Assembly: GCF_028622115.1 (NCBI RefSeq)
Contig: NZ_CP097263.1
Span: 7,502,001-7,566,000 of the forward strand
Source of the DNA: Kutzneria chonburiensis
GTDB taxonomy: Bacteria > Actinomycetota > Actinomycetes > Mycobacteriales > Pseudonocardiaceae
Direction of reading: 5' to 3'
DNA: 64,000 nt
Shown: positions 24,789 through 34,209 of the stretch, in pieces
Layout of the letters: the number at the start of each line of letters is the position of its first letter
How positions within the stretch are numbered: position 1 is the first letter of the stretch
Program-made: the position numbers and the translations under genes
The notes under the pieces: generated by a model
What the model was told of the DNA's origin: nothing
Database searches by the model: none
The model's input: the letters and a program-made list of their open reading frames with translations, nothing else

Positions 24789-25723
24789 ACGGTGTGCCGC
24801 CAGCTGTAGCGGATCTGGTTGGTGCCGTCGTCGGTGTGCCAGAGCAGGTACAGGTAGGTCCCGTCCGGACGTTGCACGAACGTCGGGCCATAGGCGCTGC
24901 CTCCGACGCCGGCGTCGGTACCGGTCGGCCAGTACTCGCCGTCCGGGCTGATCGTGTAGTACAGGTGATCGTCGCCCGGGACGCCCTTCCAGCCCAGGTA
25001 GAGGCCGTTGTCGTAGGTGGCAAGGGTCGGGCTGCCGCTGGTGAAGCCGGCGATGGGCGGGCTGAACGTGGTCCAGTTCTCGCCGTCGGCCGAGGACGAG
25101 TAGAACAGCCGGTTGTCACCGGGCTGGCCCTTCCAGGCCAGCCGCAGCCGGTTGTCGAACACCGTCAGGGCGGGGCTGTCGCTGGTGCCGCCGGGCACGA
25201 TCGACGACGTCGACCAGTGCACGCCGTCGGCGGTCGAGGCCACGAAAATCCTGGTGTCCCCGGGCACGCCCTTCCAGGCCTGGTAGATCCGTCCGTTCCA
25301 GACGGTCAGCGCCGGGCCGTCGCCGGTCCCGCCGCCGGGCATGGGGGTGGGCGTCGACCAGTCGAAGCCATTGCCGGACGAGGCCATGAACATTCGAGTG
25401 TCGCCGTCGACGCCTTTCCAGCCGACGTAGATCCGGCCGCCCATCACGGTCGCGGCCGGATTGCCGCTTGTTCTACCCGGAAACGCCTGAGGGCTGCCGT
25501 ATAGGCCATTGGTGGTCATGCCGTCATCGGCGGTATTGCGCCATACCGTGAAGATGTTGCCGTTGAGGTTGGCCGCGCCGACCCGGCCGGCGACGGAGTA
25601 GCCCAGCTCGAAGCGCTGCGGCGGGTTCCAGCCGCTCGTCGCGGCCGCGGCCGGGCCTGCGGTCAGGCCGCCGACCAGCGGCGCGGCCACCAGTGCGGCG
25701 ACAAGTAGTCGTTTGATCTGCAT
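24785..25723 (-). CDS. Secreted beta-propeller-like repeat protein
   Basis: 312 residues with a signal peptide (KRLLVAALVAAPLVGGLTAGPAAAA). The mature part is built of about six repeats of some 45 residues; four share a WKGxxGDxRxFxxSxxDGxxW core (for example AWKGVPGDTRIFVAS and AWKGQPGDNRLFYSS). Such repeats form propeller blades in sialidase-like and lectin-like extracellular proteins. No sialidase Asp-box consensus or catalytic residues are evident, so sugar binding is only suggested. Its stop overlaps that of the convergent IclR gene within one CTAG. Confidence 0.85.
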   Translation of the reverse strand: MQIKRLLVAALVAAPLVGGLTAGPAAAATSGWNPPQRFELGYSVAGRVGAANLNGNIFTVWRNTADDGMTTNGLYGSPQAFPGRTSGNPAATVMGGRIYVGWKGVDGDTRMFMASSGNGFDWSTPTPMPGGGTGDGPALTVWNGRIYQAWKGVPGDTRIFVASTADGVHWSTSSIVPGGTSDSPALTVFDNRLRLAWKGQPGDNRLFYSSSADGENWTTFSPPIAGFTSGSPTLATYDNGLYLGWKGVPGDDHLYYTISPDGEYWPTGTDAGVGGSAYGPTFVQRPDGTYLYLLWHTDDGTNQIRYSWRHTV

Positions 25724-25762
25724 GGCGGACACGCTAGGTCGGGGCGTTTATTTTTCATTCAA

Positions 25763-26365
25763 TTAGCCGGCGATGGTCTGATACAGCGCGAACAGTGCGA
25801 AGGCGGCGAAAACGAATCCGGCGATGCGCTGGATCAATTGCGGACGGACCCGGGCGCGAATCTTGCGGCCGATGAGGACGGCGATGCCGGCCACCGCGAC
25901 CAGGGCGAGCCAGGCGCCGATGCCGACGGCGAAGGGGTGGCCGTAGTGGGCGGTGAGGCCGGCGGTGGCCAGCTGTGAGGCGTCGCCCCACTCGGCGGCG
26001 AACAGCACGCCGAACGACGTGAGGGCGGCCCGCCGGAAGGAGACCTCGCCGGTGCCGGAGCGGGCGGCGTCCTGCTCACTGTCCTCCTCGGCGCCGAAGC
26101 CCTCGCGCAGCAGCATGAAGGCGCCGACGGCGAACAACACGGTGACGATGCCGGCGGTGATCCGCTCGGGCAGCAGTGTCAGCACGCTGCCGAACGACAC
26201 GGCGATGACGCACTGCACCAGGAACGCCACGCATACGCCGACGAACACGGGCCAGGCCCGATAGCGCGTGGTGAGCACCAAAGTCGCGACCAGCGTCTTG
26301 TCCGGGAGCTCGACGGCGAGCACCACGGCGAAGGCGGTCAGCAGGACCAGCAGGCTTGCGGCCAC
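25763..26365 (-). CDS. GDT1/TMEM165 family manganese/calcium transporter
   Basis: 200 residues with six membrane helices and the two family signature motifs, VELPDKT in the first half and AEWGDAS in the second (E-x-G/P-D-K/R/A-T/S). The family exports or exchanges Mn2+ or Ca2+. The GTG at 26365 follows GGGAGGGA. A yybP-ykoY riboswitch in the leader, which senses Mn2+, supports manganese efflux as the role. A central acidic loop (GAEEDSEQDAARSG) joins the two halves. Confidence 0.93.
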   Translation of the reverse strand: MAASLLVLLTAFAVVLAVELPDKTLVATLVLTTRYRAWPVFVGVCVAFLVQCVIAVSFGSVLTLLPERITAGIVTVLFAVGAFMLLREGFGAEEDSEQDAARSGTGEVSFRRAALTSFGVLFAAEWGDASQLATAGLTAHYGHPFAVGIGAWLALVAVAGIAVLIGRKIRARVRPQLIQRIAGFVFAAFALFALYQTIAG

Positions 26366-26464
26366 AGGGGTCGATCCCTCCCACGTGTGGCCCGACCGGG
26401 GGATGACGCGCGAACCCCGACCGGGCGCGAAATCACCCGGCCGGAGGTCTCGTTCGCCCGCGTC

Positions 26465-26570
26465 ACGCGGGTGAGGCACCGGATTCCGATGGCGGAACCA
26501 GTATGTCGATGGCCTCGCCGAAGCCGCCGAGATGAAGGCGGACCTCGGGAACTACTCCCCTCAGGCGCTA
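26465..26570 (-). promoter_or_regulatory. yybP-ykoY manganese riboswitch
   Basis: The minus-strand leader of the GDT1 gene contains the two invariant parts of this riboswitch: TGAGGGGAGTAG (26563-26552) and CATCGACATACTGG (26511-26498), the latter with the GACATAC core. CCTCA (26476-26472) can pair with TGAGG (26563-26559) to close the P1 stem, and GC-rich stems fill the arms between. Between the aptamer and the start codon lie further hairpins, including CCACACGTGG next to the ribosome site. Mn2+ binding would be expected to switch the transporter on. Confidence 0.82.
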
Positions 26571-26617
26571 TCCATCATAGCGTGCGCATGAGTTCGCACG
26601 ACGCGAGTCGCATCACA

Positions 26618-26688
26618 GGGTCCCGGTCCACCCAGGACCAAGGTCCCGACCGAAGGGGACGCCGGGACCTGAGCGGGGACCCCGTCCC
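26618..26688 (+). promoter_or_regulatory. cydA upstream region with GGGAC/GTCCC half-sites
   Basis: The 126 bases before cydA are rich in GGACC/GGTCC elements: GGGTCCC (26618-26624), GGACCAAGGTCC (26635-26646), GGGACC (26664-26669) and GGGAC-CCC-GTCCC (26676-26688). DevR/DosR boxes are built on GGGAC and GTCCC arms about 4 bases apart, so these are imperfect candidates for the DevR-like regulator encoded at 33530. The core AT-rich centre of a true Dos box is missing, hence low confidence. Confidence 0.35.
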
Positions 26689-26706
26689 GGTGGCACTGTC
26701 ATCAGC

Positions 26707-28197
26707 GTGGACGTACTCGATGTGGCCAGGTGGCAGTTCGCGATCACCACCGTCTACCACTTCCTGATGGTGCCGTTGACCATCGGGCTGTCCATTGTGG
26801 TCGCGGTCATGCAGACCGCCTGGGTGCGCACGGGGAAGGCGCACTACCTGGCGATGACCAAGTTCTGGGGCAAGCTGATGCTGGTCAACTTCGCCATGGG
26901 TGTGGTCACCGGCATCGTGCAGGAGTTCCAGTTCGGCATGACCTGGTCGGCCTACTCCCGCTTCGTCGGCGACGTGTTCGGCGCGCCGCTGGCCATGGAG
27001 GGCATCGTCGCCTTCATGGTCGAGTCGACCTTCCTCGGCCTGTGGATCTTCGGCTGGTCGCGGCTGCCCAAGCGGGTGCACCTGGCCTGCCTGTGGGCGG
27101 CCTCGCTGGCCTCGACGGCGTCGGCCTACTTCATCCTGTCGGCCAACTCGTGGATGCAGCACCCGGTGGGCATCCAGCTGGTCGACGGCAAGCCGCAGCT
27201 GACCTCGATCTGGGCGCTGCTCACCAACAACACCGCGATCGCCGCGTTCACCCACACGGTGTCGGGCGGCTTCGCGGTGGCCGGCACGTTCCTGGTCGGG
27301 ATCTCGGCCTGGCATCTCTGGAAGAAGCACAAGCTGTCCGCTGTGGACGACGCCGACCGCAAGGTCTGGTCGGCCTCGCTCAAGCTCGGCGCCTGGATCG
27401 GCATGGTCGCCTTCGCCGCGGTCGCGCTGACCGGCGACACCCAGGGCAAGCTGATGTTCCAGCAGCAGCCGATGAAGATGGCCGCGGCCGAGGCGCTGTG
27501 CCACACCGAGGCGCCGGCCAGCTTCTCGATCTTCGCCTACGGCGACGTGTCCCGGCCGGACTGCGAGAACGTCAAGAGCATCACCGTGCCGGCGCTGCTG
27601 TCCTTCCTGGCCCACAACGACTTCTCCACCGAGGTCAAGGGCGTGCAGGACCTGATCCCGCTGTACGAGCAGAAGTACGGGCACAACTACCCGGTCGACC
27701 CGAGCCTCGGCGCGCTGTCGGGGCAGCCGATCGACTACGTGCCCGACCTGCCGGTCACCTACTGGGGCTTCCGCTTCATGATCGGCTTCGGCGGCATCGC
27801 GGCCGGCGCGGCGCTGCTGGCGCTGTGGCTGACCCGGCGCGGCCGGATCCCGCGCACGAAGTGGTTCCCACGGTTGGCTTTGCTGTCCATCGCGACCCCG
27901 TTCCTGGCCAACAGCTTCGGCTGGATCTTCACCGAGATGGGCCGGCAGCCCTTCGTGGTCGTGCCCAATCCGACCGGTGTGGACGGTGTCTTCATGTACA
28001 CCGCGCAGGCGGTGTCACCGGGGGTGTCGGCCGGCCAGGTGCTGACCTCGCTGATCGCGCTGACCGCGGTGTACGGGGTGCTGGCCGTGGTCGAGGTGTT
28101 CCTGCTGGTGCGCTACGCCAAGGCGGGAGTGGCCGGCGTGATGCCGCCGGCCGATGAGAAGAAGTCCGACGACGACGTGCTCGCGTTCGCGTACTGA
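26707..28197 (+). CDS. cydA: Cytochrome bd oxidase subunit I
   Basis: 496 residues, nine membrane helices. Quinol-oxidising, heme-bearing subunit of the bd-type terminal oxidase. Near the N-terminus the heme histidine lies in WQFAITTVYHFLMVPLTIG; later come LMLVNFAMGVVTGIVQEFQFG, the quinol loop, and GWIFTEMGRQPFVVVPN. The last motif is normally GRQPW; here the aromatic residue is Phe. It opens cydA-cydB-cydDC, with only 10 bases to cydB. The GTG start has no strong ribosome site. Confidence 0.96.
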   Translation: MDVLDVARWQFAITTVYHFLMVPLTIGLSIVVAVMQTAWVRTGKAHYLAMTKFWGKLMLVNFAMGVVTGIVQEFQFGMTWSAYSRFVGDVFGAPLAMEGIVAFMVESTFLGLWIFGWSRLPKRVHLACLWAASLASTASAYFILSANSWMQHPVGIQLVDGKPQLTSIWALLTNNTAIAAFTHTVSGGFAVAGTFLVGISAWHLWKKHKLSAVDDADRKVWSASLKLGAWIGMVAFAAVALTGDTQGKLMFQQQPMKMAAAEALCHTEAPASFSIFAYGDVSRPDCENVKSITVPALLSFLAHNDFSTEVKGVQDLIPLYEQKYGHNYPVDPSLGALSGQPIDYVPDLPVTYWGFRFMIGFGGIAAGAALLALWLTRRGRIPRTKWFPRLALLSIATPFLANSFGWIFTEMGRQPFVVVPNPTGVDGVFMYTAQAVSPGVSAGQVLTSLIALTAVYGVLAVVEVFLLVRYAKAGVAGVMPPADEKKSDDDVLAFAY

Positions 28198-28207
28198 GGA
28201 GCCTGCC

Positions 28208-29215
28208 GTGGACCTGCCTACCCTGTGGTTCTGGGTGATCGCCGTGCTCTGGACGGGCTACTTCTTCCTGGAGGGCTTCGACTTCGGCGTCGGCATGCTG
28301 ACCCGCCTGCTGGCTCGGGACAACACCGAGCGCCGGGTGCTGGTGAACACCATCGGCCCGGTCTGGGACGGCAACGAGGTGTGGGTGATCGTGGCCATCG
28401 GCGCCACCTTCGCCGCGTTCCCGCCCTGGTACGCCACCATGCTCTCGGCCGAGTACCTGCCGGTGCTGCTCATCCTGCTGGCGCTGATCGGGCGCGGCGT
28501 GGCCTTCGAGTACCGCGGCAAGGTGGACAGCGACCGCTGGCGGCGCGGCTGGGACCTGGTGATCCTGCTGGGCTCCTGGATCCCGCCGCTGGGCTGGGGC
28601 CTGGTCATCACCGGCGTCGCCACCGGGCTGCCGATCGGCAAGGACGGCGTGCTGGTCGGCGGTCTCGGCGCGCTGTTCACGTGGCCGGCGGTGCTGGGGG
28701 CGTTGGCGCTGGCCGGATTCAGCCTGCTGCACGGCTCGGTGTTCGTGGCGCTCAAGACCGACGGCGAGATCCGGCATCGGGCGCATGCGCTGGCGCTGCG
28801 CTTCGGGCCGCTCCTCCTGCTTCCGATGGCCGCCTTGCTGGTGTTGGTGCAGGTACGCCAGGGCGGTCTGGTGACCATCGTGATCGCCGCGGTCGGGCTG
28901 CTGGCCGGGGCCGGTGCGCTGGTACGGCTGGCGGCCAAGCGTGAGGGGCAGGCGTTCGCCCTGCTGGGCTTGGTGATTGCCGCCGCGGTGATGTCGCTGT
29001 TCGGCTCGGACTTCCCGGCCATCATCTCGTCCACTGTGGACCCGAGCTTCTCGTTGACCGTGGCCAACTCGGCGTCCAGCCCGTACACGCTGGGCGTGAT
29101 CACCTGGGTCGCCGCCTTCGGCACGCCGGCCATCTTGGTCTATCAGGGCTGGACGTACTGGGTGTTCCGCAAGCGCATCAGTGCGGCCCACATCCCGCCG
29201 GTGCACGTGCCGTGA
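28208..29215 (+). CDS. cydB: Cytochrome bd oxidase subunit II
   Basis: 335 residues, eight to nine membrane helices. The family start LWFWVIAVLWTGYFFLEGFDFGVG contains the GFDFG motif, and RRVLVNTIGPVWDGNEVWVI follows. It partners CydA in the oxidase that reduces oxygen to water under low-oxygen or stress conditions. The stop overlaps the cydDC start by 4 bases (GTGA at 29212-29215). Confidence 0.96.
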   Translation: MDLPTLWFWVIAVLWTGYFFLEGFDFGVGMLTRLLARDNTERRVLVNTIGPVWDGNEVWVIVAIGATFAAFPPWYATMLSAEYLPVLLILLALIGRGVAFEYRGKVDSDRWRRGWDLVILLGSWIPPLGWGLVITGVATGLPIGKDGVLVGGLGALFTWPAVLGALALAGFSLLHGSVFVALKTDGEIRHRAHALALRFGPLLLLPMAALLVLVQVRQGGLVTIVIAAVGLLAGAGALVRLAAKREGQAFALLGLVIAAAVMSLFGSDFPAIISSTVDPSFSLTVANSASSPYTLGVITWVAAFGTPAILVYQGWTYWVFRKRISAAHIPPVHVP

Positions 29216-31908
29216 GCCGCGGACCGCTGGGCGACCTGCCGGCGCTGTCACCGACCACGCGCCGCGCGCTGGTGGTGTGCGGGCTGCTGTCGGTGCTGAA
29301 CGCCGTGTCCGTGGTGGCGCAGGCGTGGGCGCTGTCCTCGGTGCTCGCGTCCGTGGTCACCGGGCACGGCGACCGGCCGTTCGCCCTGCTGGCCGGCGCG
29401 GTGATTGCCCGGTCAGTGCTGGTCTGGGCGCTGGACACGATGTCGGCGCGGGCTGCTGCCGGGGCCAAGGAAGAGCTGCGGGCCCGGGCGCTGGACCGGG
29501 CCATGGCGCACGGTCCGGAGTGGATCGCCACGCACGGGCCGGCGGAGCTGACCGTGGTGGCCACCAAGGGTTTGGACGCGCTGGACGCGTACTTCACGCG
29601 CTACCTGCCGGCGCTGGTGACCGCGGCCGTGGTGCCGGCGTTGGTCGGCCTGGCCATCCTGGTCACGGACCTTCAGTCGGCGGTGCTGATCGTCATCACG
29701 GTGCCGCTGATCCCGCTGTTCGCCATCCTCATCGGCCGGTATACCGAGCAGCGCACGGCCAAGTCGGCCGACGCCACCGCGCGGCTGTCCGGGCACCTGC
29801 TGGAGTTGGTGCGCGCGTTGCCCGTGCTGACCGCGTTCGGTCGGGCCGAGGCGCAGGCCGAGGCGGTGCGCCGGGTCGGGGAGCAGCACCGCAAGGCCAC
29901 CGGAACCACGCTGCGGGTGGCTTTCCTGTCGGCGTTCGCGCTGGAGACCATTGCCACGCTGTCGGTGGCGCTGGTGGCCGTGGACATCGGCTTGCGGCTG
30001 GTCGGCGGTTCACTAGGCCTGGCCACCGGGTTGCTCGTGCTGGTGCTGGCCCCGGAGTGCTACCTGCCGCTGCGCGCCGCTGGCGCGGCCTTCCACGCCA
30101 GCGAGGACGGCCTGGAGGCGGTGCGCCGCGTCGCCGAGATCGAGCCCGTCGACCAGCACCGCGGCGAGATCGCCGACGGCGAGATCATTGTTGACCGGCT
30201 CTCGGTGGAGCGGCGTGGTCAGCTCGCGCCCGACGGGGCGTCGTTCACCGTCCGATCAGGACACATCACGCGCCTGGATTCGCCCAGCGGGGCCGGGAAA
30301 TCGACCACACTGGCCGTGCTGCTCGGCTTTGTGCGGCCCACGCGGGGCCGGGTAACGGTCGGCGGTGTCGATCTGTCTACAGTGGATTTGTCGACATGGC
30401 GACGGCAGGTGGCGTGGGTGCCGCAGCGCCCGGCGTTCAGCGCCGAGATCGTCGCGGACGAGCTGGCGTTGGTCGGCGGCGACCTGGCCGGCGTGGCCGA
30501 GCGGATCGGTGCGGCGCACCTGCTGGAGCGGCCGATCGTGGAGCTGTCCACCGGCGAACGGCAGCGGGTGGCCATCGCCCGGGCGCTGCTGCGGGTGGAC
30601 CAGGGTGCGCGCTGGCTGCTGCTGGACGAGCCGACCGCGCACCTGGACCCGGCGACCGCCGGGCTGGTCATGACGGCCATCGAGGACGCCGCCGCCACCG
30701 GCGTCGGCGTGCTGCTGGCCACGCACCGGATCGCCGCCGCCGAGGACGCCGCCGTTGTCGCTGAAGTGGCGTCGGAGGCCACCAAGTCGGATCTGGTGGC
30801 GTCGAAGGCCCGCGTCACGGACCTGCTGAACCGTCGGTCCATGATCGGCGTCCTGCTCGGTGTGCTGGCCGTGGGCAGTGGCATCGCGCTGACCGCCACC
30901 GCAGCCTGGCTGATCGCCCGCGCGTCCCAGCAACCGCCGGAGGCCGCGCTCGCGGTCGCCGTGGTGGCGGTGCGGGCGTTCGGCCTGAGCAAGGGTGCCT
31001 TGCGCTACGTGGAGCGCCTGGTCACGCACGACGCCGCCTTCCGGCTCGGCGGCCGCCTGCGGACCGAGCTCTGGGCGGCGCTGGTCCGCATCGGCCCAGC
31101 CCGTACCACCACGCTGCGCCGCACCGACGGCGTGCAGCGCCTGGTCGACGACACCGACACCGTGCGGGATCTCGTGCCCCGCGTGCTGGTGCCGCCGCTG
31201 GTCGGCCTGCTGGTGGCCATCGGCGCGGTGATCCTGGAGGCCGCCGTGCTGCCCGCCGCCGGCCTGGTGCTGGCGATCGCGTTGCTGGTGGCCGGCGTCG
31301 GCGGGCCGTTGATCGCCCTGGCGGTGGAGCGCCGCGCCACCTCGGCCCTGGCCGCCGGCCGCCGGGACGTGGCCGCCAAGGTGCTCACCCTGTTCGACGC
31401 CGCCCCCGACCTGATCGCCTTCGGCGCGGTACGTCGCCGTCGAGCCGAACTCGCCGCCGCGGATGCCGAACTGGCCGCCACCGCTCGCCGGCAGGCGCTC
31501 GGTGCTGGGGCCGCAAACGCTCTCGTCACGGCCTCGATCGGCGTGGCGACCCTGATCTGTGCCTGGCTGGCCGCTTCGGCCGCCGGGCTCGACCCGGTGC
31601 TGGTGCCGTTGTTGGCGCTGGTGCCGTTGGCCACGACCGAAGCGGTCGCGGCCATTCCCCCGGCAGCTCAGCAGTGGGGTGCCCTCAGGTCCGCACATCA
31701 GCGGGTCACTGAGCTGACCGGGACTTGCGGGGAGGGGGCTCGACTCGTCGGGAGAGCCCTTCTCCCCGCAACACCATTCGATTGGCCGGTGTGGACGTGC
31801 GGTGGCCGGGGGCAGTGCGGCCGGCGTTGCGTGGCGTCGAGCTGGACGTCCCGGCGGGGAGTCACGTGGCTGTTGTCGGGCCGTCGGGGGCCGGCAAATC
31901 CACGTTGA
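29212..31908 (+). CDS. cydD: CydDC ABC transporter, main part, read out of frame after about 31730
   Basis: Encodes the CydD half (six membrane helices, then an ATPase with SPSGAGKSTT, LSTGERQRVAIARALL and LLLDEPTAHLD) fused to the membrane domain of CydC (RRSMIGVLLGVLAVGSGIALTATAAWLIARAS to HQRVTELTG). After about 31728 this frame turns into non-family sequence and stops at 31908, while the CydC ATPase continues in another frame from about 31740 to 32399. One added G in the 31729-31738 G-rich run would give one CydDC protein of about 1,062 residues, the usual actinobacterial form. CydDC exports thiols/heme-related compounds needed to assemble cytochrome bd. As it stands, the second ATPase is detached. 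Confidence 0.88.
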   Translation: MSRGPLGDLPALSPTTRRALVVCGLLSVLNAVSVVAQAWALSSVLASVVTGHGDRPFALLAGAVIARSVLVWALDTMSARAAAGAKEELRARALDRAMAHGPEWIATHGPAELTVVATKGLDALDAYFTRYLPALVTAAVVPALVGLAILVTDLQSAVLIVITVPLIPLFAILIGRYTEQRTAKSADATARLSGHLLELVRALPVLTAFGRAEAQAEAVRRVGEQHRKATGTTLRVAFLSAFALETIATLSVALVAVDIGLRLVGGSLGLATGLLVLVLAPECYLPLRAAGAAFHASEDGLEAVRRVAEIEPVDQHRGEIADGEIIVDRLSVERRGQLAPDGASFTVRSGHITRLDSPSGAGKSTTLAVLLGFVRPTRGRVTVGGVDLSTVDLSTWRRQVAWVPQRPAFSAEIVADELALVGGDLAGVAERIGAAHLLERPIVELSTGERQRVAIARALLRVDQGARWLLLDEPTAHLDPATAGLVMTAIEDAAATGVGVLLATHRIAAAEDAAVVAEVASEATKSDLVASKARVTDLLNRRSMIGVLLGVLAVGSGIALTATAAWLIARASQQPPEAALAVAVVAVRAFGLSKGALRYVERLVTHDAAFRLGGRLRTELWAALVRIGPARTTTLRRTDGVQRLVDDTDTVRDLVPRVLVPPLVGLLVAIGAVILEAAVLPAAGLVLAIALLVAGVGGPLIALAVERRATSALAAGRRDVAAKVLTLFDAAPDLIAFGAVRRRRAELAAADAELAATARRQALGAGAANALVTASIGVATLICAWLAASAAGLDPVLVPLLALVPLATTEAVAAIPPAAQQWGALRSAHQRVTELTGTCGEGARLVGRALLPATPFDWPVWTCGGRGQCGRRCVASSWTSRRGVTWLLSGRRGPANPR
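31725..31771. repeat. Hairpin at the cydDC frameshift
   Basis: TTGCGGGGAG (31725-31734) pairs perfectly with CTCCCCGCAA (31762-31771), and GGGCTC (31736-31741) pairs with GAGCCC (31754-31759), closing a 12-base loop. A single extra G would make the stem continuous with two G-U pairs. The frame changes inside this structure. Confidence 0.7.
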
Positions 31909-32399
31909 TGGCTCTACTGCTGGGATTCCTGGACGCCGATCGAGGCGTGGCGGAGGTACCGGGAGTCGTGTCGTGGTGCCCGCAAGAGCCGCAGCTGGTG
32001 TCGACGACGGTGCGAGAGAACCTGCGGCTGGGGGATCCCGAGGCGGACGACGAGCGGCTGCGGGAAGCCTTGCGGGACGCGCAGCTTGGTGCCTGGACCG
32101 AGCGGCTGGACGTGGTGGTGGGCACGGGCGGGGCGGCGGTGTCGGGCGGGGAGGCGCAGCGGCTGGCGATGGCCCGGGCGCTGCTGCGGGCCGATCACGC
32201 GAGCCTGGTGCTGCTGGATGAGCCGACGGCCCACCTGGACGAGCCGACGGCGGCGGCGCTGCGGCAACGGCTGCGGGAGCGGCTGGCCGGTCGTACCGTC
32301 GTGCACGTGACCCACCGGCTCGACGAGGCGGCCGAGGCCGACCTGCTGATCGAGGTGCGCGACGGCAATGTCCGGGTGCGCAAGCGAGAGGCGGTCTAG
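31725..32399 (+). CDS. cydC: CydC ATP-binding domain, separated from CydDC by a frameshift
   Basis: From about residue 17 the product is the missing ATPase domain of CydC: NTIRLAGVDVRWPGAVRPALRG, Walker A GPSGAGKST, Q-loop WCPQEPQ, signature VSGGEAQRLAMARALL, Walker B LVLLDEPTAHLD and H-loop VHVTHRL. The first codons lie in the hairpin and only a weak TTG start is available, so independent translation is doubtful. Best read as the C-terminal quarter of a fused CydDC gene (see 29212). Confidence 0.82.
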   Translation: MRGGGSTRRESPSPRNTIRLAGVDVRWPGAVRPALRGVELDVPAGSHVAVVGPSGAGKSTLMALLLGFLDADRGVAEVPGVVSWCPQEPQLVSTTVRENLRLGDPEADDERLREALRDAQLGAWTERLDVVVGTGGAAVSGGEAQRLAMARALLRADHASLVLLDEPTAHLDEPTAAALRQRLRERLAGRTVVHVTHRLDEAAEADLLIEVRDGNVRVRKREAV

Positions 32400-32405
32400 G
32401 CTCGA

Positions 32406-33529
<1,124 letters not shown>

Positions 33530-33533
<4 letters not shown>

Positions 33534-34162
33534 GGCCGGGACCGCTTCGCCACCCAGGCGGCAGCCTGGGTGCGGCGCTCCATGCCCAGCTTGGCCAGCA
33601 CGGCCGTGACGTAGTTCTTGACGGTCTTCTCGGCCAGGAATAGCCGTTCGGCGATCTGGCGGTTGGTCAGGCCGTCGCCGATCAGCGTGAGGACCTTGCG
33701 CTCCTGCTCGGTCAGCCCGGCCAGGTCGTCGGTCGGCTCGGGGCGGCGCATGCGTTCCAACACATGCGCGGTCGTCACGGGATCGAGCAGCGAACGGCCG
33801 GCCGCGACCTCACGGACGGCCTGCACGAGATCCTGGCCGCGGACCTGCTTGAGCAGATAGCCCGACGCCCCGGCCAGGATGGCGTTGACGAGCGCCTCCT
33901 CGTCGTCGAAGGCGGTCAGCACCAGGCAGCGCGGGCCGCCCGGCAGCGCGCGCAGATCCCGGCACAGGGTCACGCCGTCGCCGTCGGGCAGGCGCATGTC
34001 GACGACCGCGACGTCCGGACGACGGGCCTGGGCCAGCACGATGGCCTCGCCGACACCGCCGGCTTCGGCCACCACCTCGATGTCGGCCTCGCTGTCGAGC
34101 AGGTCCCGCAGGCCCCGCCGGACGATCTCGTGGTCGTCGACGAGCAACACGCTGACCGTCAC
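33530..34162 (-). CDS. devR: NarL/LuxR-family response regulator, DevR/DosR-like
   Basis: 210 residues, strikingly similar in layout to mycobacterial DevR. Receiver with phospho-Asp55 (VVDMRLPDGDG), Thr83 (VLTAFDD) and Lys105 (GYLLKQ); C-terminal LuxR helix-turn-helix GLTNRQIAERLFLAEKTVKNY followed by LAKLGMERRTQAA, nearly as in DevR. It converges with the kinase gene, ends overlapping by 4 bases, and is almost certainly its partner. GTG 34162 is chosen because TACCTT lies 6 bases upstream (leaderless). Confidence 0.93.
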
Positions 34163-34168
34163 CCACAC

Positions 34169-34174
34169 AAGGTA
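34169..34174 (-). promoter_or_regulatory. -10 element (TACCTT) for the leaderless DevR-like gene
   Basis: TACCTT on the minus strand ends 6 bases before GTG 34162, with no ribosome site between. Confidence 0.45.
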
Positions 34175-34209
34175 GCCCGCGGGCCGATTCCGTGTGCCAC
34201 CGTTGACGG

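Noticed and set aside
26575-27684. 369-codon open frame opposite cydA, covering the cydA promoter
   Set aside because: Shadow of the conserved oxidase gene; no ribosome site or family sequence.
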